A stretch of 35,682 nt of DNA from a virus, in IMG/VR virus record IMGVR_UViG_3300045107_000882, positions 1-35,682 of that record; one strand, given 5' to 3'. The translations under genes and the position numbers were made by a program. Numbering within the stretch: position 1 is the first letter of the stretch; each line of letters starts with the position of its first letter. The notes beneath the pieces were generated by a model that saw nothing but the letters and a program-made list of their open reading frames with translations, did no database searches and was not told where the DNA came from. Shown one piece after another: positions 16,043 through 22,323 of the stretch.

Positions 16043-16612
16043 ATGACCACAACCATCAAGCTCACCGACACCCAGCGCGAAGTGCTGAGGCTCGCGACCC
16101 AGCGCCCCGACGGCAACATCGAGCCGTTGCCGCCCCAACTCAAGGGCGGCGCCCGCCAGAAGGTCATCGAGGGCCTGCTCGCCCGCGATCTGATCACCAA
16201 GTTCCACTATCCCGACCACGTCGAGTACTACCTGACCGACGCTGGCTATACGGCCGTCGGCAGGAAGCGCAAGCTGCCGGCACCGGTCTCGCCCGACCCC
16301 GAGCTCGAAGCGGCCGTCTCCGTTGCCGAGGAGAAGTGGCAGGTCGAGCAGCAGGGCGCGGCCCAGCGACTGCTCCAGGCGAGCGTCGAGGGCAGACCCC
16401 GCACCCGTGCCGACAGCAAGCAGGCCCGGGTGATCGAGATGCTGCGCCGCCCCGAGGGGGCCACCATCCGGCAGATCTGCGAGGCCACCGGCTGGCAGGC
16501 GCACACCGTGCGCGGCACCTTCGCCGGGGCGTTCAAGAAGAAGCTGGGCCTCACCCTCACCTCGGAAAAACCCGAGGGCGGCGAGCGCGTCTACCGGATC
16601 GTGGAGGCATGA
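16043..16612 (+). CDS. DUF3489 family protein (winged-helix-like)
   Basis: A 189-residue protein from ATG at 16043, with AAGGAG six bases upstream; the in-frame codons further left are a shadow of TerS. The C-terminal 70 residues (SKQARVIEMLRRPEGATIRQICEATGWQAHTVRGTFAGAFKKKLGLTLTSEKPEGGERVYRI) match DUF3489, a predicted DNA-binding helix-turn-helix common on mobile elements. The N-terminal half (LTDTQREVLRLATQRPDGNIEPLPPQLKGGARQKVIEGLLARDLI) looks like a second winged helix. It is transcribed divergently from TerS and coupled to the next small gene. A regulatory role is plausible; nothing is shown. Confidence 0.85.
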   Translation: MTTTIKLTDTQREVLRLATQRPDGNIEPLPPQLKGGARQKVIEGLLARDLITKFHYPDHVEYYLTDAGYTAVGRKRKLPAPVSPDPELEAAVSVAEEKWQVEQQGAAQRLLQASVEGRPRTRADSKQARVIEMLRRPEGATIRQICEATGWQAHTVRGTFAGAFKKKLGLTLTSEKPEGGERVYRIVEA

Positions 16613-16932
16613 CCATGTCGGCGAACGATGGCTATCCATGCACCCGCTGCCAGGGTAAAGGCAGAATACCTCATTACGCGAACGTCCTCGGTGGCGTGTG
16701 CTTCAAATGTGGCGGCTCCGGGCTACAGAAGTACAAACCAGCCATGCCATCGCGTCGCTGGTCTGTGAATGCCGTCCGCACCACCGACCGCAACGATTGC
16801 GTGGTGTTCCACGTGCGCGCGCGGACGGAAAAGGAAGCCATCCGGAAGGCACGAGACAAACTGGTTCGTGCCAGTCATCCGATTTACGACGCCTCCACTG
16901 TCCGAGTCGAACCATGGCCGGAAACGATCTGA
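16609..16932 (+). CDS. Small zinc-finger protein (DnaJ-type CxxCxGxG repeats)
   Basis: A 107-residue protein whose ATG overlaps the DUF3489 stop as ATGA; a second ATG lies two codons on. It carries CTRCQGKG and CFKCGGSG, two CxxCxGxG repeats as in DnaJ-type zinc domains. After a basic linker it has a small alpha/beta segment (VVFHVRARTEKEAIRKARDKL). It probably acts with DUF3489, but no function is recognised. Its last 49 bases overlap the 3' end of the first methyltransferase gene on the opposite strand. Confidence 0.75.
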   Translation: MTMSANDGYPCTRCQGKGRIPHYANVLGGVCFKCGGSGLQKYKPAMPSRRWSVNAVRTTDRNDCVVFHVRARTEKEAIRKARDKLVRASHPIYDASTVRVEPWPETI

Positions 16933-18191
16933 TTGTCATGGGCCACGCGACCTGGCGCCGCCTGATCGAACGCCAGGCCATCCGCCTCGCGCATGGCCTG
17001 CTGCCTGGTGTAGTCCTGCCAGCGGCGCACGATCACGTCCACGTACTTCGGGTCGAGCTCGATGAGCCGTGCCCGCCGCCCCGACTTCTCGGCGGCGATC
17101 AGCGTGCTGCCGGATCCGCCGAAGGGATCGAGTACCACGTCGCCCGGGCGACTGGAGTTGCGAATCGCGCGCTCCACCAGTTCCACCGGCTTCATGGTCG
17201 GGTGCAGGTCGTTCTTCTGCGGCTTCTTGATCTGCCAGACGTCGCCTTGGTCGCGGTCGCCGCACCAGTGGCGCTCGGCGCCCTCCGGCCAGCCGTAGAG
17301 GATCGGCTCGTACTGGCGCTGGTAGTCGGCGCGCCCCAGGGTGAAGGTGTTCTTCGCCCAGATGATGAAGGTCGACCAGTGGCCGCCGGCAGCCCGGAAG
17401 GCCGCCTGCAGGGTATCGAGTTCGCTCGACGACATCGCCACATACACCGCGCCCCTGCAGTGCGCCAAGGTCGGCGTCAGCGCCGCCAGCAGGAAGTCGT
17501 AGAAGCCCTCACCGAGATTGTCGTTGAGGATCGCGCGGTTTTTGCCGCGCAGCTTGTCCTTCGCGCTGTTGGCGTAGTTCACGTTGTACGGCGGATCGGT
17601 GAACACCATGCCAGCCAATTCGTCGCCCAGCACCTTGGCGTAGGCACCGGGATCGGTGGCGTCACCGCAGAGCACCCGGTGCTGGCCAAGCAGCCAAATG
17701 TCGCCCCGCCGGGACACCGGGGTTTCCAGCACCTCGGGGGCGGCGTCCTCGTCGGTCTGACCCTCGGTGCTCGCCTCCTCGCCAGAGAGCAGATCAGCCA
17801 AGGCATCGGCGTCGAAGCCAGTCAGGGTCAGATCGAAATCGTCATCCTGCAGGGCTACGAGTTCGACCTGGAGCATCGCTTCATCCCAGCCGGCGTTCTC
17901 GGCGATGCGGTTGTCGGCGATCACGAGGGCACGCCGCTGGGTCGGCGTCAGGTGGTCGAGCACCACCACCGGCACGGTGGAAAGCCCCAGCTTCTGGGCG
18001 GCAGCCAGTCGGCCATGCCCGGCCACGATCACGCCATCCGTGCCGGCGAGGATCGGATTGGTGAAACCGAACTCGGCGATGGAAGCCGCGATCTGGGCGA
18101 CCTGCTCGGGTGAGTGCGTCCGGGCATTCCGGGCATAGGGCACGAGCTTGTCCGTCGGCCAGTGCTCGATCTTGTCGGCGAGCCAGTTCAT
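16884..18191 (-). CDS. ParB-fold/DNA methyltransferase fusion, DPPY type
   Basis: A 435-residue protein starting at ATG 18191, overlapping the upstream stop as ATGA. Residues about 10-135 are a ParB/sulfiredoxin-like domain (KLVPYARNARTHSPEQV, VAGHGRLAAAQKLG at 57-69, ADNR at 92-95). Residues about 160-400 are an N6/N4 amino-methyltransferase: catalytic DPPY (199-202), then the AdoMet motif FGGSGST (357-363), that is, the beta-class order IV...I. DPPY favours N6-adenine. It lies in tandem with a paralogue, directly before the packaging genes. No restriction endonuclease is next to it, so it is likely a solitary phage methylase (anti-restriction or regulation). Its target site is unknown. Confidence 0.93.
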   Translation of the reverse strand: MNWLADKIEHWPTDKLVPYARNARTHSPEQVAQIAASIAEFGFTNPILAGTDGVIVAGHGRLAAAQKLGLSTVPVVVLDHLTPTQRRALVIADNRIAENAGWDEAMLQVELVALQDDDFDLTLTGFDADALADLLSGEEASTEGQTDEDAAPEVLETPVSRRGDIWLLGQHRVLCGDATDPGAYAKVLGDELAGMVFTDPPYNVNYANSAKDKLRGKNRAILNDNLGEGFYDFLLAALTPTLAHCRGAVYVAMSSSELDTLQAAFRAAGGHWSTFIIWAKNTFTLGRADYQRQYEPILYGWPEGAERHWCGDRDQGDVWQIKKPQKNDLHPTMKPVELVERAIRNSSRPGDVVLDPFGGSGSTLIAAEKSGRRARLIELDPKYVDVIVRRWQDYTRQQAMREADGLAFDQAAPGRVAHDNQIVSGHGSTRTVEAS

Positions 18192-19705
18192 TTTCGATTC
18201 CGTCCCCATGGCTGGTATGGCGGGTCGTCCAGTTTGGCCATGCGGTCGTTGAAGACGTCGGACAGGCGCTTCTTCGAGTCGCCATAGGTCGCCCTGACAC
18301 CCTCCGGCTCGCGCTCGACCTCGACCTCGTCCCAGTCCTGGCCGGTAGCCTCCAGCACCGGCACGATGTCCGGGTGGTTCTTGATCCAGCGGATGACGGC
18401 CACATCGACATACTCGGGTGCAAGCTCCGAGGCGCGCACCTTGCGGCCGCATGCCTCGCCCGCAAGGATCGTGGTACCTGATCCCGAGAACGGTTCGAAC
18501 ACGATCTCGCCCGGTTTGGCGTAGGACTCCATGACGAACTTCGGCAACCCCAGCGGGAACACCGCCGGGTGGTCGATTTCGCGCTCACGGTCGATCGGCC
18601 CGCGCTGGCGGGTGACGGTGATGACGGAGTCGGGGATGCGAAAGTCTTGGGTCGGCTGACCCTCATGACACCAGCCGGTGCGTTCTCCTTCCTTGCTTCT
18701 CAATCCGCCGGCGCTCGTGCCATCCGCCCGCAGGTGCACGTCCTGTCCGGCGTATTTGCACGGCACGATCTTGTTGGGCTTTCTCGCCTCGCGATTGAAG
18801 TGGAAGATGAACTCGTGGCGCGGGGCCAATCGTCCGTTCCAGTCTCCCGGCACGGTGACGCCCTGGTCCCACACATACCAGCCGAAGCGACGCCAGCCCT
18901 GGTCACGCAACCACTCGATCCAGCCGTCCCAGTAGGGATGCCATTCGTTGTCGCGATGAACGAGGCCGAGGTTGACCAGCATCTGGCCGTCTGCACGCAT
19001 GGCCTGTATCGCCGCGCCGAACACGCCTCGCATCAGCGCATCCCAATTGGCAATGCCGCCAGTGGTGTAGTTCCTTTGGTTGGCGTAGGGCGGGCTGGTG
19101 AAGAGAAGCGCCGCCTGCTCGCCCGCCATCAGGCGCGCGATGGCCTGGCGGTCGGATGAGTCGGCGCAGATCAGGCGATGTTCGCCCAGCAGCCAGACAT
19201 CGCCAGGTCGGCTGATGACGATGCGCGGCGGGGAGAGGTCGTCCTCGTCCGCGTTCGACTGCGCATCGATCACACCATCCTCCTCGGCGGCAGGTTCTTC
19301 CGCGATTGCAGCCAGCAGTCGCTCGATCTCGACATCATCGAAGCCGGTGAGCGCAAGGTCGTATCCCGCCTCGGACAACTCGGCCAGTTCCAGCGCCAGC
19401 ATTGCGTCATCCCACCCGGCGTCCAAGGCCAGTCGGTTGTCGGAGATCACGTAAGCGCGCTTCTGGGTGGGCGTGAGGTGGGCCAGTTCGATCACCGGCA
19501 CCTCGGCCAGTCCCAACTTGCGCGCGGCGGCCAGCCGGCCGTGGCCGGCGATGATGCCGTTCTCGCCATCCACCAGGATCGGGTTCGTCCAGCCGTACTC
19601 GACGATGCTGGCGGCGATCTTGGCCACCTGCTCGTCGGTGTGCGTCCTCGGATTCCGGGCGTAGGGGATCAGCGCCTCGACCTTGCGGTACTCGACGTTG
19701 AGCAT
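18188..19705 (-). CDS. ParB-fold/DNA methyltransferase fusion, SPPY type
   Basis: A 505-residue paralogue of its downstream neighbour. The ParB-like N-terminus (ALIPYARNPRTHTDEQVAKIAASIVEYGWTNPIL, AGHGRLAAARKLG at 53-65, SDNR at 88-91) aligns almost residue by residue with the first copy; the methyltransferase parts diverge. Catalytic motif SPPY (204-207), AdoMet motif FSGSGTT (406-412). SPPY is common among N4-cytosine enzymes but does not prove it. The insert of about 100 residues around 255-360 (HPYWDGWIEWLRDQGWRRFGWYVWD...) is probably the target-recognition region. Strong tandem duplication with altered specificity is the simplest reading. Confidence 0.93.
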   Translation of the reverse strand: MLNVEYRKVEALIPYARNPRTHTDEQVAKIAASIVEYGWTNPILVDGENGIIAGHGRLAAARKLGLAEVPVIELAHLTPTQKRAYVISDNRLALDAGWDDAMLALELAELSEAGYDLALTGFDDVEIERLLAAIAEEPAAEEDGVIDAQSNADEDDLSPPRIVISRPGDVWLLGEHRLICADSSDRQAIARLMAGEQAALLFTSPPYANQRNYTTGGIANWDALMRGVFGAAIQAMRADGQMLVNLGLVHRDNEWHPYWDGWIEWLRDQGWRRFGWYVWDQGVTVPGDWNGRLAPRHEFIFHFNREARKPNKIVPCKYAGQDVHLRADGTSAGGLRSKEGERTGWCHEGQPTQDFRIPDSVITVTRQRGPIDREREIDHPAVFPLGLPKFVMESYAKPGEIVFEPFSGSGTTILAGEACGRKVRASELAPEYVDVAVIRWIKNHPDIVPVLEATGQDWDEVEVEREPEGVRATYGDSKKRLSDVFNDRMAKLDDPPYQPWGRNRK

Positions 19706-19800
19706 GTTCGGTTCGGTTTCCCAAGAAGGTGCGGCCCGGACGGGTGAAAGGAGGAAAGCCCCGTCACGAGCCGCAAGGGTCGTGGCTAGCGGTAGAAACT

Positions 19801-19824
19801 AAAAGGCCCGCGCAGTGGCGGGCC
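19801..19824 (-). terminator. Intrinsic terminator upstream of the methyltransferase pair
   Basis: On the minus strand GGCCCGC, a six-base loop and GCGGGCC form a 7-bp GC stem, followed by TTTTAGTTT. It would end transcripts coming from the toxin-antitoxin/regulator block before the methyltransferase genes. It lies only about 95 bases upstream of the methyltransferase ATG, so it might instead work as an attenuator. Confidence 0.65.
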
Positions 19825-19837
19825 GGTCGGACTGGGG

Positions 19838-19872
19838 TGCAAACCTGCAAACCCTGCAAACCTCGGTTTGCA
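19838..19872. repeat. Iterated TGCAAACC 8-mers (three direct, one inverted)
   Basis: TGCAAACC occurs at 19838-19845, 19846-19853 and 19855-19862, and its inverse GGTTTGCA at 19865-19872. The cluster is in the gene-free stretch just upstream of the terminator and methyltransferase genes. Such clusters are usually repressor or initiator binding sites; no protein can be assigned. Confidence 0.7.
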
Positions 19873-20140
19873 GTTTGACGCTAGCGAAATGCCGCGCGCG
19901 CGCCCCCCGCATGGCGAAGGCGACAGGAAGGACCCGTGGATTTCCAGGCGGCTTCCTCGACCGTCACCGCTGTCCAGAAGATAGCGGAAATACTACCCCC
20001 GGACTGCCCGATCTGTTGCAGGGGTCAAAGCCGCATCACGCCGCAGACGCACGCGGATGCACGATCCCTCCCGCCAAATCACGCCAAAACACGACGGCGC
20101 GGTGGCATGCGATCGTGCCCACCGACTTCAGAGCACGGCC

Positions 20141-20491
20141 TCAAGCCGCGACGATGCGAAACTCGGTGGCCTTGGCGACCGGCCGGACATGATTCTTCTC
20201 GCGCTTGAGTTCGACGATGCCATAGCGCGACATCGTCTTGAGCGTGCGCGAGAGGTTGCTCGGCTTGCGCCCGGTGGCCTCGGCCAGTTCCGAGATCGAG
20301 CCGGGCCGGGTCTCGGCGATCACCCGGATCAACGCCCGGTTGTCGTCGCTGAGCACCTCGGCCAGCGACTTCATCGAGGTGAACCAGATCTTCGGCTCGC
20401 CCGGCTTTGGCTTGTGCTCGCCGCGCGCGATCGCGAGCACACGCTCGCGGATCTTGTCCTGCGGCAGGATGCCGATCACGATCGGTTTCAT
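20141..20491 (-). CDS. HVO_A0114-family winged-helix DNA-binding protein (TumA-like)
   Basis: A 116-residue protein; ATG at 20491 is preferred because AAGGTGG lies seven bases upstream. The sequence EPKIWFTSMKSLAEVLSDDNRALIRVIAETRPGSISELAEATGRKPSNLSRTLKTMSRYGIVELKREK has a MarR-like winged helix and matches the HVO_A0114 family, whose members act as antitoxins to TumE-type toxins. No TumE-like gene is found on either side. Here it instead follows a MazEF pair by 44 bases, probably in the same transcript. It may be an orphan antitoxin or have been recruited as a regulator. Confidence 0.82.
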   Translation of the reverse strand: MKPIVIGILPQDKIRERVLAIARGEHKPKPGEPKIWFTSMKSLAEVLSDDNRALIRVIAETRPGSISELAEATGRKPSNLSRTLKTMSRYGIVELKREKNHVRPVAKATEFRIVAA

Positions 20492-20535
20492 CGTCATTCC
20501 ACCTTGCTGCGGAGTGCGGTTCTTCCGATCACCCA

Positions 20536-20883
20536 TCACTCGGATAATCGGCCTTTGCGTACCAGCTCGACGACCCGGTTTCGCACCTGCTCCAGCTTCT
20601 CGTCCTTGATTTGTCCTGCCACGCGCTGGAACAAGCCCTGATGAGCAGTAAACAGTTTTCCGGGACGGATGAAGCTGGTCCGCTGTAGTGAGCCCCGGGA
20701 GAAGTCCCCATCCGCCAGTTCGATCGCGAAAGGGTCGGCGTAGGGCCGGCTGGTGATCTGCAGGCACAGCCAGTCCTCCCGTCCTGCATGGGCAAGAACG
20801 AGTGCCGGCCGAAGCTTGGATGTCGACAAATCGGAGAACGGGAAAGGCACGAGGACCACGTCGCCTATTGCAGGTGCGTCCAT
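20536..20883 (-). CDS. MazF/PemK-family toxin
   Basis: A 115-residue protein, MDAPAIGDVVLVPFPFSDLSTSKLRPALVLAHAGREDWLCLQIT, with the family's GDVVLVPFPFsDl....RPALVL signature and a later GSLQRTSFIRPGKLFT and C-terminal LEQVRNRVVELV. It is expected to be a sequence-specific mRNA interferase. The gene overlaps the antitoxin gene by 19 bases, with the antitoxin first. Minus-strand orientation means it could be co-transcribed with the early phage genes. Confidence 0.9.
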   Translation of the reverse strand: MDAPAIGDVVLVPFPFSDLSTSKLRPALVLAHAGREDWLCLQITSRPYADPFAIELADGDFSRGSLQRTSFIRPGKLFTAHQGLFQRVAGQIKDEKLEQVRNRVVELVRKGRLSE

Positions 20884-21074
20884 GCCTCATCCTCTTCCGG
20901 TTTCAGCCAATCTTCCGCGAGGGCCTTTTCAGCCAGCTGAGTGACCTCGTCGATCTCAACCGGTGCCTCGTCCAATATGGTCACCAAAGCGCGATGCATG
21001 CCTTTGATCTTGACGGGCTCGGCCAGACGGACATGCCCCTGTTCGTCGATGATGGCTTCCACAGTCTGTTTCAT
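20865..21074 (-). CDS. Antitoxin partner of the MazF-like toxin
   Basis: A 69-residue protein; ATG at 21074 lies seven bases after GGAGG, a better fit than a GTG one codon upstream. The N-terminal strand MKQTVEAIIDEQGHVRLAEPVKIKGMHRALVTIL has the AbrB/SpoVT-like swapped-hairpin look of MazE-type antitoxins, and the acidic C-terminus (LAEDWLKPEEDEAWTHLQ) is typical of a toxin-binding tail. It should neutralise the adjacent toxin and repress the operon. I recall near-identical small proteins next to PemK toxins in many proteobacteria. Confidence 0.85.
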   Translation of the reverse strand: MKQTVEAIIDEQGHVRLAEPVKIKGMHRALVTILDEAPVEIDEVTQLAEKALAEDWLKPEEDEAWTHLQ

Positions 21075-21169
21075 CACATGTCCTCCGCTTTATCCGGATC
21101 GCCCGGCTCAAACCCGCTTCGCCGACAATCTCATTTTATCACCTATTGATACGTAACGCTGAGTGGAAC

Positions 21170-21544
21170 TCACCCGTTCAGACGGTCAGCCACGATCTGC
21201 AGCGCCCGCTGCCACCGCCGCCAGGCCGTGGTCCGATCGCAACCGAAGCGCCGGCAGATGTCGCGCCACTCGAACTGCCGGGCGCGCAGCCAGACGAGAT
21301 GCCGCTGCTCGACCTCGAGCCACTGCACCCAGCGCATCGCCTCCAGCATGCGCTCGACGGCCTCGGGCGATGGAGGAAGGGGTCTATGGTCGCCCTCCGG
21401 TGCGCCCATCACCTCCCAGGGCTCGCGCTTGAACTCGGGCCAGACGTTGAAGTAGCCCTGCACGCGCACCCTGGGCAAACGCCGCGCCGTCTCGGCGGCC
21501 TCGGCGAAGCGCGCCGCCACGTCCTCCTTGGTCCATTCAGCCAC
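21170..21544 (-). CDS. DUF6362 family phage protein
   Basis: A 124-residue protein. The GTG at 21544 gives MAEWTKEDVAARFAEAAETARRLPRVRVQGYFNVWPEF, the usual family start, and GGGGAG lies seven bases before it; the ATG at 21559 is less likely. The C-terminus VWLRARQFEWRDICRRFGCDRTTAWRRWQRALQIVADRLNG is a helix-turn-helix, so it may be a DNA-binding late regulator. It overlaps the previous gene by eight bases and ends the replication block before the MazEF pair. A specific role is unknown. Confidence 0.85.
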   Translation of the reverse strand: MAEWTKEDVAARFAEAAETARRLPRVRVQGYFNVWPEFKREPWEVMGAPEGDHRPLPPSPEAVERMLEAMRWVQWLEVEQRHLVWLRARQFEWRDICRRFGCDRTTAWRRWQRALQIVADRLNG

Positions 21545-21740
21545 GGTGCTTCTCCCCATAGAGCCGCTCGCCCAGCCGGCGCACGAACTCGCGCTCCACG
21601 AAGTCCAGCCGCTCGTCCTGCGCCGAGACCACGAGGATGCGCTGGGCGCGCCAGCCCTCCTGCTTGACCGCCTCCAGGTCGGTGACCTCGGGCTGCAGGC
21701 GGCCCAGGGGGCAACGGTAGTGCTGTGCCGGGATCTTCAT
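21537..21740 (-). CDS. Small phage protein of unknown function
   Basis: A 67-residue protein from ATG 21740, two codon-lengths after the RuvC-like stop: MKIPAQHYRCPLGRLQPEVTDLEAVKQEGWRAQRILVVSAQDERLDFVEREFVRRLGERLYG. I do not recognise a named family. Its ILVVSAQDERLDFVEREFVRRLG half looks like a small alpha/beta unit. Tight coupling on both sides supports it as a real gene. Confidence 0.7.
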   Translation of the reverse strand: MKIPAQHYRCPLGRLQPEVTDLEAVKQEGWRAQRILVVSAQDERLDFVEREFVRRLGERLYGEKHRG

Positions 21741-21741
21741 G

Positions 21742-22206
21742 TCACGCCTCCTGGGTCTCGACGGCCCAGGCGAGCAGCGCCAGGGCATCCGCTTCGTTGT
21801 CGTCGCTGGGGCTGAAACCGCGGGCCCGGGCGGCGGCGATCATCTCGGCCTTGCCGGCGTTGCCCTTCCCCGTCGCATGTTTCTTGATCGTGCCCACCGG
21901 CACGCCCTGGTAGGGGATGCCGTGGTGCTCGCACCAGGCGGTGAGTTGTCCCATGAAGCCGCCGTAGGCGTGCGCGGCATCGACGCCGGCGTGGCGGCGC
22001 ACCTCCTCGAACACGACGAGGTCGATGCCCTCGGCGCACTGCTTGATCTCGGCGAGCCAGCGCTTGAAGCGAAGAAAGCGCATGCCGCCGCCTTCGAAGC
22101 GTTGCGGCTTGAAGGATTCGGCGCCGCTCGTGATGCGTCCTTCGCGGCCCATGAGGGCCCAGCCGGTCTGCGTGCCCAGGTCCAGGGCCAGGATCGTTTG
22201 GTTCAT
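21742..22206 (-). CDS. RuvC-like Holliday junction resolvase
   Basis: A 154-residue protein from ATG 22206 (GGAG six bases before). The RNase H-fold acidic residues of RuvC are visible: Asp in ILALDLGTQTGWAL (about 9), Glu in LVVFEEVRRH (about 67), and the C-terminal pair in SPSDDNEADALALL. A conserved GVPVGTIKKHATGKGNAGKAEMI region lies between them. It should resolve branched phage DNA before packaging. The gene follows a 98-base dyad-symmetric region and precedes DUF6362. Confidence 0.88.
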   Translation of the reverse strand: MNQTILALDLGTQTGWALMGREGRITSGAESFKPQRFEGGGMRFLRFKRWLAEIKQCAEGIDLVVFEEVRRHAGVDAAHAYGGFMGQLTAWCEHHGIPYQGVPVGTIKKHATGKGNAGKAEMIAAARARGFSPSDDNEADALALLAWAVETQEA

Positions 22207-22223
22207 CTGTCGCTCCAGTTCGG

Positions 22224-22321
22224 CGGGTGACAGATGGTGTCCGGTCTGCCGGTTATCTCTTATACGTGCGCGCACGCGCGTATACGGGTTAATCAGCAGA
22301 CCTGCCCCCATCTGTCACCCG
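22224..22321. repeat. 98-bp interrupted palindrome between primase and resolvase genes
   Basis: Perfect outer arms of 14 bp (CGGGTGACAGATGG at 22224-22237, CCATCTGTCACCCG at 22308-22321), inner arms of 7 bp (GGTCTGC 22243-22249, GCAGACC 22296-22302) and a 6-bp pair TATACG/CGTATA (22261-22266, 22279-22284) all share one centre at 22272.5. Many of the bases between also pair. It fills almost the whole 117-base gap, with an alternating purine/pyrimidine GCGCGC core. It could be a replication origin, a regulatory hairpin or a small inserted element. Confidence 0.85.
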
Positions 22322-22323
22322 GT

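Larger units (their letters stand above)
19706..20140. other. Gene-free region between regulator and methyltransferase genes
   Basis: This 435-base stretch holds the terminator and 8-mer cluster listed separately. The remaining 260 bases (19880-20140) contain short open frames on both strands without ribosome sites or a recognisable protein. I see no tRNA, no clear promoter pair and no remnant of a TumE toxin. It may hold the methyltransferase promoter or a replication/packaging site. Confidence 0.6.

Noticed and set aside
16884-19705. Type II restriction-modification system
   Set aside because: Two methyltransferases but no restriction endonuclease candidate alongside.
21075-21169. Promoter for the MazEF operon (TAAAAT-like -10)
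   Set aside because: AT-rich boxes exist, but none has a -35 partner at proper spacing.
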